NCBI GenBank assembly: GCA_002316795.1
Contig: DCEE01000022.1
Coordinates: forward strand, 7,204-15,408
Length of the DNA: 8,205 bases
Direction of reading: 5' to 3'
DNA from: Synergistaceae bacterium UBA1037
GTDB taxonomy: Bacteria; Synergistota; Synergistia; Synergistales; Synergistaceae
This document shows, in pieces, positions 1 through 5,189 of the stretch (positions within the stretch are counted from its first letter, which is position 1; each line of letters begins with the position of its first letter). The notes beneath the pieces were generated by a model. That model saw nothing but the letters and a program-made list of their open reading frames with translations. It had not been told where the DNA came from and did no database searches. Both the position numbers and the translations under genes were made by a program.

Positions 1-456
1 TTCTTCTGAAAGTTTGCTCAACATTTCTATGGCTCTGTTTCCCAATGCCCTGACCGTTATCGTTCTGGAATTTTCATTTTGGTTCTCACTGGTTATAGTT
101 ATGTCCAGGGTGTCCTTCTGCGGCGGGGTATGCCACCTTTCAGCCCATTCAACGACCAGAAGGCATCCGCTGTCTATGTAATTTTCAAAATCAAGGGCAT
201 CGGCTTCTACGTGTGAATCCAGCCTGTAAAGGTCTGCGTGTATCAGCGGCATATCTCCCTCGTGTTCTGCGATAAGAATGAATGTCGGGCTTTTTATTCC
301 GCAGTATCCGAGCGCTTTGCCTATCCCCTGAGTCAGAAGGGTCTTGCCCATTCCAAGGCCTCCATGAAGAAGTATTGTCAGACCGGGGAATGCCAGCCTG
401 CCGACAGATGCTCCCAGCGAGCGGGTCTCCTCTTCGCAAAACGTGATTATCTGCAT
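1..456 (-). CDS. tsaE: TsaE, tRNA threonylcarbamoyladenosine biosynthesis ATPase (3' end cut by window edge)
   Basis: This is the YjeE/TsaE-family P-loop ATPase, a cytoplasmic partner of TsaB and TsaD in making t6A37 on ANN-decoding tRNAs. Translating from the ATG at 456 gives 152 open codons to the window edge with no stop, close to the usual family length of about 150-160, so little is missing. Visible motifs are the Walker A loop HGGLGMGKT (residues 31-39), SPTF (56-59, switch-I-like), HADLYRL (73-79) and VVEWAER (101-107), in the expected order. Walker A is slightly unusual: the family normally reads GDLGAGKT, and here the Asp and Ala positions are Gly and Met. The start lies four bases after the stop of the upstream hydrate-repair gene and has no good ribosome binding site of its own, which suggests translational coupling. 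tsaB often follows in such clusters but would lie outside the window. Family assignment is firm. Confidence 0.93.
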   Translation of the reverse strand, partial: MQIITFCEEETRSLGASVGRLAFPGLTILLHGGLGMGKTLLTQGIGKALGYCGIKSPTFILIAEHEGDMPLIHADLYRLDSHVEADALDFENYIDSGCLLVVEWAERWHTPPQKDTLDITITSENQNENSRTITVRALGNRAIEMLSKLSEE

Positions 457-460
457 TGTC

Positions 461-1990
461 TCAGTTGAGTGCGAAAGGCAGAGCATCTGCTATCTCCCTT
501 GCAAGCGTTCCCCGGACTCCGTATTTTTTTTCTAAAAGCGATCCTGCCGCTGCATGTGCTGAAGCCGCAACAAGCAAAGCGTCGCGGATCGGCATGCCGG
601 ATGCCATCATAGCTCCGGCCGCACCGCTGAGGACATCGCCTGAACCGGGGACGGAAAGAGAGGGAGAACCGTCCTTGATTATTGTAATTTTTTTTCCTTT
701 GGAACATACCACCGTGTCCATCCCCTTCAGCAGGACAGTGCCGGCAATTTGTAACATGGAGGAAGCCGCTTCCATTCTGGCCATATTGACCTCTTCCGGC
801 GTTATCCCCAGCAACAGGGCGGCTTCTCCGCTGTGAGGAGTCAGTGCGGCATCTTCCCTGTAAGCCGGTTTATTGTCACCTGATAGAAAATAGAGGCCGT
901 CGCCGTCTACCAACAGAGGTTTGTTCCAGTTCTTCCAGAACCATTCGATCACCGATCCGGAGGAAGCGCTTCTTCCAAGGCCGGGGCCTATGACGCAGGC
1001 CCCACATCTCTTTTCCCATTCCAGGACAGCTTCAGCAGCGCTCCCCGGAAGTATTTCATCTCCTTTGGTTTTCAGTGGCGCTAATATGGCTTCCGGAAGA
1101 AAGAGCGATGCGCTGTCGATCATGAAATCGGGCAGAGCAAGAACAACAAGTCCCGCGCCGGAACGCAACGCACCAAGTCCGGCCAGCAGCGGCGCTCCCC
1201 TGTAATTTACAGATCCTCCGACAATGAGCAGTCCTCCCCTTTTGCCTTTATGGATGTCCCGTTGTACAACAGGAAGAAACTGTCGAATGTCCTCTTTGAC
1301 GAATGACAGGATGCTCTCCTTATCAGCAAGGACGTTATCAGGAGATATCCCGATGTCCGCTGTTACGACAGTTCCGCAGATCTCATAAGCCGGGGAGAAG
1401 CACATTCCCCATTTTGCTGCAAGAAATGTGACCGTCAGGTCCGCTTTTACACATGGATCATAAATTTTTCCGGTCATAGGGTCAATTCCGCTGGGTATGT
1501 CAAAGGCCACAACAGCCCTGTTGCTTTTGCATAGCCTTATCAGGCGTTCGACCTCTCCCCTTGGAGCCCCCTTCGAACCTGTGCCCAGAAGGGAATCGAT
1601 CATGCAGTCAGCGGTGGCTGAAGCTTCTCTCAGTTCCCTGTCGGACAGATCACAAGAGCATTTTATCGTACAGTTTTGGTCTTTCAGCCTTATCAGTGAG
1701 TCAAGGGATATCTTTGCATCTCCTCTGTATGCGTCGATGTCTGACGATAAAATGACAGTGACTCCGAGTCCTTTGCTCAAAAAGGCCCTTGCGGCGACAA
1801 AGCCGTCCCCACCGTTGTTTCCCGGCCCGGCAAGGATAAGGAAGCTCAGTGCATCGGGGTATCTTTTTAATACTTCCCGCGCGGCGTTTGTCCCCGCGTT
1901 TTCCATGAGTGAGAGGGACGGTACCCCATACTTCTCCACCGCAAGGACGTCAGCCTCCCTGATATGTTCCGGGTCATAATAGTTCATCAT
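461..1990 (-). CDS. nnr: Bifunctional NAD(P)H-hydrate epimerase / ADP-dependent NAD(P)H-hydrate dehydratase
   Basis: This is a metabolite-repair enzyme that restores hydrated NADH and NADPH. The N-terminal YjeF_N domain (about residues 1-215) epimerises the R form to the S form, and the C-terminal ribokinase-like domain (about 230-505) dehydrates the S form using ADP. N-domain signatures are MENAG (29-33), GPGNNGGDG (55-63), DSLLGTG (132-138) and DIPSGID (164-170). C-domain signatures are GGSVNYRGAP (258-267), GPGLG (335-339), VDGDGL (361-366), LTPHSGEA (383-390) and GSGDVLSG (449-456). The last motif more often reads GTGD; Ser replaces Thr here and the catalytic Asp remains. At 509 residues it matches the fused family. 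Its ATG overlaps the acpS stop by four bases (ATGA) and GGAG lies at 1999-2002, eight bases upstream. A second in-frame ATG immediately follows. tsaE begins four bases downstream. Confidence 0.95.
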   Translation of the reverse strand: MMNYYDPEHIREADVLAVEKYGVPSLSLMENAGTNAAREVLKRYPDALSFLILAGPGNNGGDGFVAARAFLSKGLGVTVILSSDIDAYRGDAKISLDSLIRLKDQNCTIKCSCDLSDRELREASATADCMIDSLLGTGSKGAPRGEVERLIRLCKSNRAVVAFDIPSGIDPMTGKIYDPCVKADLTVTFLAAKWGMCFSPAYEICGTVVTADIGISPDNVLADKESILSFVKEDIRQFLPVVQRDIHKGKRGGLLIVGGSVNYRGAPLLAGLGALRSGAGLVVLALPDFMIDSASLFLPEAILAPLKTKGDEILPGSAAEAVLEWEKRCGACVIGPGLGRSASSGSVIEWFWKNWNKPLLVDGDGLYFLSGDNKPAYREDAALTPHSGEAALLLGITPEEVNMARMEAASSMLQIAGTVLLKGMDTVVCSKGKKITIIKDGSPSLSVPGSGDVLSGAAGAMMASGMPIRDALLVAASAHAAAGSLLEKKYGVRGTLAREIADALPFALN

Positions 1991-2358
1991 CGGTTTTTCT
2001 CCAGTATAACTACAGCAACGGCTATCCCTGACTCATGGGAAATGGATAGGAAAACATTGTCTATTCCCTCGTTTGAAAGTTTTGTCAGCGTTTTTTGATC
2101 AAACACAAACCTGGGGCCGGATGGTGTCCTTTGAACCGGGCATGTATCGATGCCGAGTCCGGCGATCCCCCATCCTGTAGCTTTGGATAAGGCTTCACGG
2201 GCGGCAAATGCAGCGGCGTAATGAACAGCAGGGTCTGCTTTAGCTTCAGCATAGGCTATCTCTTCACAGGAGAAGACACGCTTGCAGAAGCCCTCCCTGG
2301 AAACGGCCTTGCGCATCCTGGAGATATCACAAACGTCTATTCCGATCCCGCGTATCAT
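1987..2358 (-). CDS. acpS: Holo-[acyl-carrier-protein] synthase
   Basis: AcpS transfers the 4'-phosphopantetheine arm of CoA to apo-ACP, activating it for fatty acid synthesis; the enzyme is a small cytoplasmic trimer needing Mg2+. From the ATG at 2358 the product is 123 residues, typical for the family. It shows the N-terminal GIGIDVCDISR motif with the metal-binding Asp at residue 8, FAAREALSKA (51-60) with the second metal ligand Glu55 and Lys59, and the C-terminal SISHE motif (105-109) before the last beta strand AVAVVILE. The frame extends upstream to a TTG at 2382, but the ATG at 2358 begins exactly where the conserved strand begins and has AGGTG about seven bases upstream, so it is preferred. 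The gene follows the glucosaminidase gene by 54 bases and overlaps the next gene by four, consistent with cotranscription. Confidence 0.95.
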   Translation of the reverse strand: MIRGIGIDVCDISRMRKAVSREGFCKRVFSCEEIAYAEAKADPAVHYAAAFAAREALSKATGWGIAGLGIDTCPVQRTPSGPRFVFDQKTLTKLSNEGIDNVFLSISHESGIAVAVVILEKNR

Positions 2359-2412
2359 GGCAACACCTGCTTTTGCTGGCAATAATTTCGGGGACAGATG
2401 AAAAGTCGTTCT

Positions 2413-3045
2413 TTAAAGCACATCGGCCTTTTTCAGTTCACTTCGGATGATGTCGATCTGCCAGCTTTCAAGGGACTTTCTTCTGGCTGCCACTTTAAAA
2501 TCCTTGATCAGTTTGTTTTTCCACTTTGTGCCGTATATTTCGGGTGCAAGTTTGATAGCCTTTACGGTCAGTTTTTCATAGTATTTGTGGTCTGTCGCCC
2601 ATTTGCCCTTTCGGCCGGCATAAAGCCCTGCAAAATAACCCCATATATTATCTCGGTTCCTCGCAGATCTGGGATAGTCTTCCCGGATCTTTTTTTCATA
2701 GTCCCTTAAAAATTCTCCCGGGGACTTGTACTTCCTGAACTTGGAAGTCTCCTGTCCGTACACCCCGCTATTGCTCTCAATGCTGTTTTTTGATATGTAA
2801 GGCTTGTCCGCGCTGAGCCATTCCTTCGAGACTTTCAGTCCTGCTCCGTTATATCCGTTTGTCCAAAGTTCGCTGGTCCAATGTCCTGTTTCACAGGCGC
2901 TCTGGACAGTAACTGCGAAAGGCTGTATATGCTTATGTTTTCTTGCGAGCCTGTAAAACTCTGTCGTGGTCATTGCATCTGCCCCATGGCATGAAACAAG
3001 GGCGGCAATAACGGCCAGGATCAGCACGCTGATAAACTTTTTCAT
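2413..3045 (-). CDS. Exported GH73-type glucosaminidase (peptidoglycan hydrolase), possible lipoprotein
   Basis: This is a 210-residue exported protein of the mannosyl-glycoprotein endo-beta-N-acetylglucosaminidase-like (GH73) family, whose members cut peptidoglycan glycan strands. Residues 1-18 form a Lys-Lys start and a hydrophobic core. LVSC (16-19) fits a lipobox with Cys19, though ADA at 22-24 would also suit ordinary signal peptidase. The catalytic-domain hallmarks are VQSACETG (47-54), with Glu52 as the expected general acid, N66-GAGLK, FRKYKSPGEFLRDY (103-116) and WATDHKYYEKL (149-159), matching the usual YATDPxYxxKL element. The tail from about 185 is basic and may be helical. The frame extends upstream to 3168, but the ATG at 3045 is chosen because GGAGGA lies just upstream and the signal peptide starts there. 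There is no separate wall-binding domain, so anchoring could be through the lipid. Its target bond is inferred from the family. Confidence 0.88.
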   Translation of the reverse strand: MKKFISVLILAVIAALVSCHGADAMTTTEFYRLARKHKHIQPFAVTVQSACETGHWTSELWTNGYNGAGLKVSKEWLSADKPYISKNSIESNSGVYGQETSKFRKYKSPGEFLRDYEKKIREDYPRSARNRDNIWGYFAGLYAGRKGKWATDHKYYEKLTVKAIKLAPEIYGTKWKNKLIKDFKVAARRKSLESWQIDIIRSELKKADVL

Positions 3046-3080
3046 GTGATCTGTCCTCCGCAATGAAATTGAACTTTTTA

Positions 3081-3109
3081 ATAATAGCATAATAAACACC
3101 GCCCACCAA
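3081..3109 (-). promoter_or_regulatory. Predicted sigma70-type extended -10 promoter for the glucosaminidase-acpS-nnr-tsaE cluster
   Basis: On the minus strand there is TTGGTG (3104-3109), a 17-base spacer and TATTAT (3081-3086), with TGC directly before the -10 giving an extended -10. A start near 3074 would leave a leader of about 30 bases carrying the GGAGGA ribosome site. No better promoter is visible between here and tsaE, so it may serve all four genes. This is a motif-based prediction only. Confidence 0.55.
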
Positions 3110-3130
3110 ACGCCGGATATATTCAAGGTG

Positions 3131-3152
3131 TGCGGGATATTGCGATCCCGCA
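3131..3152. repeat. Perfect 8-bp inverted repeat between the EamA and glucosaminidase genes
   Basis: TGCGGGAT and ATCCCGCA are separated by six bases. The hairpin lies 27 bases past the EamA stop and upstream of the glucosaminidase promoter, the right place for a transcript end. No T-tract follows on either strand, so it is not a standard intrinsic terminator. It may act with a factor, or protect a processed 3' end. Confidence 0.5.
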
Positions 3153-3178
3153 GAGCCGCTGTAAGCAAAAACTGTTCT

Positions 3179-4132
3179 TCATCTGTTACAGCTGTTTTTA
3201 TCCCGCTTGCAGAAACAGTTTGTTCCCACTACCCCACTGATTATCATAAGTGAACCGATCAAGTGATAGAAGTAGATATTTTCTTTCAGGAAGACCACTC
3301 CGGCAATTATCGATATGACTGTGCTCAGGTTAGTGAATACGCACATTTTGGAGGCGTCGATCTTTGAAAGCGCGTAATTGGTCAGCAGCGAAGTCACCAG
3401 CGATGAGAGGACACCGAGATATACGAAGGCAACAATGAATCCGGGTTCGCTGAGGGGGGCAAAAAAGCTGCCGGCAGTTCCCTTTATCACGTGTCTTGCG
3501 AGAGACATCGCATTAAAAAAGATAAAGCTTATCACGATCATGATGTAGCTCATTTCAAGTATGGTAAAATTCCTTGCCAGCTTTTTGACCAGTATGCTGT
3601 ATACCGAAAAAGAGAGGGCCGACAAAAGTATCATCGTCACTCCTTTGATATTTGTAAAATTAAGGCTTGCGCCTTTGTTGGCCGTGATGTAGACAACCCC
3701 GGCAACAGAAAGCATGACAGATAATTTCTGAAGCAGCGAAGTTTCTTCCCTTAAAAAATAAGAGGCAAGGATCAGCGTGAATACGGGCATCGAAGCGAGA
3801 AGAATACTTGCCTCGGAAGAGGTCAGATACTGAAGGCCGAACGTCTGGAAGGCAAAGAAGGACAAGGGATAGAACAGGGCAAGCGGAAGTATCTTTTTGA
3901 CCCTCTCCCTTGTGAAGTCAAAGCTGATCCATCTGAGGGCAACGGGGATCATCACGGCGATAAAGGATGCGGTGAACCTGTATGCAAGCAGGTCCCACGG
4001 GGTGCTGTACCCCAGCCCGATCTTTGAGAACATGAAGGAGAGGCCTGTTATAAAAGTGTGGCCGATGGCTGCGGCGTACGCGAGACGCTCGCTCCTGTTT
4101 TTCATGGCTTTGCCCCGTCCGTCCGGCTGCAT
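3179..4132 (-). CDS. DMT-superfamily (EamA) inner-membrane transporter
   Basis: This is a 317-residue integral membrane protein of the drug/metabolite transporter superfamily, typically ten helices made of two EamA repeats. Hydrophobic segments run the length of the protein. The repeat-end signatures are visible twice: SSEASILLASMPVFTLILASYFLREE-like sequence around residues 105-130, and SKIDASKMCVFTNLSTVISI through FLKE around 256-284, where the Leu/Lys-Glu after the helix is typical. The substrate cannot be read from sequence; relatives export amino acids, metabolites or drugs. The ATG at 4132 shares a base with the stop of the upstream DUF488 gene (TAATG), which favours reinitiation. An alternative ATG at 4105 would give a shorter N-terminus and has no better ribosome site. 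The C-terminus is Cys- and Lys-rich (NCFCKRDKNSCNR), probably a short cytoplasmic tail. Confidence 0.88.
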   Translation of the reverse strand: MQPDGRGKAMKNRSERLAYAAAIGHTFITGLSFMFSKIGLGYSTPWDLLAYRFTASFIAVMIPVALRWISFDFTRERVKKILPLALFYPLSFFAFQTFGLQYLTSSEASILLASMPVFTLILASYFLREETSLLQKLSVMLSVAGVVYITANKGASLNFTNIKGVTMILLSALSFSVYSILVKKLARNFTILEMSYIMIVISFIFFNAMSLARHVIKGTAGSFFAPLSEPGFIVAFVYLGVLSSLVTSLLTNYALSKIDASKMCVFTNLSTVISIIAGVVFLKENIYFYHLIGSLMIISGVVGTNCFCKRDKNSCNR

Positions 4133-4512
4133 TATCCGGTTTGAGATCCGTCTGCCAATTTTTTTTGCAAATAATTCATTATGATCAGGGCATGATTTAT
4201 TGAAGTATCCCTTGCGGCATACAAAAGGGTCAGCCGCTCACTTCGGCCAATTTCGAGAAGCTGAGATGCTGCCTTTTGTTTTGTCAGGTCCGTATCAATT
4301 TCCTCGGTGTATCTTCGCGTAAATTCATCAAACTTTTCCGGATCATGTCCGAACCAAACCCGAAGAGCCTGGCTGGGGGCAATATCTTTCATCCAGCAGT
4401 ACAGGGCTGCCCTTTCCTTGGTCATTCCTCTGGGCCATAGGCGGTCGACCAGGATCCGTTTGCCGTCACCTGCTTCGACCGGGTCGTATATTCGTTTTAT
4501 TTCAATGCTCAT
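4132..4512 (-). CDS. DUF488 family protein, YeaO type
   Basis: This is a 126-residue soluble protein of the DUF488/YeaO family, whose biochemical function is not settled. The hallmarks are RIYDP (7-11), RILVDRLWPRG (19-29), WMKDIAPS (40-47) with LRVWFGHDPEKFDEF (50-64), RYTEEI (67-72), and the final TLLYAARDTSINHA (95-108). The length and order match E. coli YeaO-like proteins. There is no signal peptide or membrane segment. AAGGAG lies eight bases before the ATG at 4512, a strong site, and a TATAAT box lies about 58 bases upstream. The stop codon is fused to the EamA transporter start, so the two products are probably made in fixed proportion. Whether they share a task is not shown. Family identity is firm; no reaction is assigned. 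Confidence 0.85.
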   Translation of the reverse strand: MSIEIKRIYDPVEAGDGKRILVDRLWPRGMTKERAALYCWMKDIAPSQALRVWFGHDPEKFDEFTRRYTEEIDTDLTKQKAASQLLEIGRSERLTLLYAARDTSINHALIIMNYLQKKLADGSQTG

Positions 4513-4569
4513 AGCGGCCGCTCCTTTCCCATGGTCTGAAATGCTTCGGATCGAAGGATCATTATCTCT

Positions 4570-4575
4570 ATTATA
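4570..4575 (-). promoter_or_regulatory. Candidate -10 box for the DUF488-EamA pair
   Basis: There is a perfect TATAAT on the minus strand between the tRNA gene and the DUF488 gene. The hexamer 17 bases upstream (TTCCCT) matches the -35 consensus poorly, so the promoter may need an activator or may be weak. The leader downstream contains a short CTTCG-GAT-CGAAG hairpin (4544-4556). This is a prediction only. Confidence 0.5.
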
Positions 4576-4606
4576 AGGGAGAGGACACGGGGAGGGAAAT
4601 GTGAGA

Positions 4607-4690
4607 TGGTGCGAGAGAGGGGATTTGAACCCCTACGTCATGGACACGGGATCCTAAGTCCCGCGCGTCTGCCAATTCCGCCACTCTCGC
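4607..4690 (-). tRNA. tRNA-Leu (anticodon UAG), CCA encoded
   Basis: An 84-base class II tRNA gene. The acceptor arms GCGAGAG (4684-4690) and CTCTCGC (4611-4617) pair over seven bases, followed by the discriminator A and an encoded CCA (4607-4609). The D arm contains GGCGGAATTGGCAGACGC. The anticodon stem CGGGA/TCCCG holds the loop CTTAGGA, giving anticodon UAG, which reads CUA and other CUN leucine codons. A short variable arm (GTC-CAT-GAC) and a T arm (GGGG-TTCAAAT-CCCC) complete the cloverleaf. It stands alone, with no neighbouring tRNA in the window. Confidence 0.97.
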
Positions 4691-4717
4691 ATTCTACCTG
4701 CATTCAGAACAGGGTAG

Positions 4718-4746
4718 ATTTTACCTTGCTTTTATACAAAGCGCAA
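4718..4746 (-). promoter_or_regulatory. Predicted promoter of tRNA-Leu
   Basis: On the minus strand there is TTGCGC (4741-4746), a 17-base spacer and TAAAAT (4718-4723, five of six matches to the -10 consensus). The mature tRNA begins about 28 bases further on. The leader in between can form a hairpin from TCTACC and GGTAGA arms (4693-4698 and 4713-4718), which would sit just before the RNase P cut. This is a motif-based call. Confidence 0.55.
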
Positions 4747-4801
4747 TGATGAAAGTTAGCCTTGTACTGTTGGCCTTGATTCTGTCCTCATGATCGCGTG
4801 A

Positions 4802-4835
4802 CAGACGTGTTGTTATTTTATAAACAGCACGTCTG
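4802..4835. repeat. Inverted repeat spanning the stop codon of the GNAT-like gene
   Basis: Arms of 13 bases (4802-4814 and 4823-4835) pair at 12 positions around an 8-base loop. In the minus-strand RNA the 5' arm is the last five sense codons (Ser-Asp-Val-Leu-Phe) and the 3' arm begins within the stop codon. No U-tract follows. It may end or stabilise the transcript, or affect termination of translation. Confidence 0.5.
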
Positions 4836-5091
4836 AGTATTTGTCCCCTTTTTTCATCACTTTTTCCGCATATGAACATTTAGGTATTATTTTTAGTCCG
4901 TCTGAGCGCGCCTTTGATATGACCTTTTCCAAAAGTCTTGCCGCAATGTTTTGTCCTCTTAAGCTCTCTGCAACGAATGTGCTCTCTATTACAATTACGT
5001 TTTTATCCTTATAAGAATAAACTATCTCAGCGATTGGTTCGTTTTCATCCTCTCCAATAAAAAAACGTTTTGAACCCTCCCTTATTTCCAT
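4813..5091 (-). CDS. Small GNAT-like N-acetyltransferase (YjdJ type)
   Basis: This is a 92-residue protein matching the compact GCN5-related acetyltransferase family of bacterial YjdJ-like proteins, about 90 residues long. The fold order is visible: beta strands at about 8-12 and 19-26 (AEIVYSY), VIVIESTFV (32-40), the acetyl-CoA-binding loop SLRGQNIAARLLE (43-55), the helix EKVISKARSDG, and IIPKCSYA (68-75), where Cys72 and Tyr74 correspond to the conserved C-x-Y of the family. The substrate is unknown. The ATG at 5091 has GGTGG six bases upstream. The gene follows mgtA by 98 bases in the same direction, and no clear promoter is seen in the gap, so it may depend on mgtA transcription passing the inverted repeat there. 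Family call is good; the role is open. Confidence 0.85.
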   Translation of the reverse strand: MEIREGSKRFFIGEDENEPIAEIVYSYKDKNVIVIESTFVAESLRGQNIAARLLEKVISKARSDGLKIIPKCSYAEKVMKKGDKYSDVLFIK

Positions 5092-5146
5092 CTTTTTCCA
5101 CCGCCTTTATTTGTTTGATTTTTGTAATTTCGGGGTTAACGGATTT

Positions 5147-5174
5147 TTTGAAGGCAGGCATCCTTCAAACTGCC
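5147..5174. repeat. Overlapping inverted repeats just after the mgtA stop
   Basis: A perfect 8-bp pair, TTTGAAGG/CCTTCAAA (5147-5154 and 5162-5169), has a 7-base loop. A second pair, CTGCC at 5170-5174 with GGCAG at 5153-5157, overlaps the first, so the two folds exclude each other. They begin 16 bases past the mgtA stop. No U-tract follows on the minus strand, so it is an imperfect terminator at best. Confidence 0.45.
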
Positions 5175-5189
5175 ATTCTTACTACAATC

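Noticed and set aside
1497..1979. 160-codon plus-strand frame inside nnr
   Set aside because: It is antisense to the conserved epimerase domain, with no recognisable protein features.
1987..2382. Longer AcpS start at the TTG at 2382
   Set aside because: The extra eight residues precede the conserved first strand, and the ATG at 2358 has a better ribosome site.
2413..3168. 251-residue version of the glucosaminidase
   Set aside because: The first 41 residues would run across the predicted promoter and the strong GGAGGA site, and would bury the signal peptide.
4607..4690. tRNA-Leu as an integration site for a mobile element
   Set aside because: No integrase gene or duplicated tRNA 3' end was seen on either side within the window.
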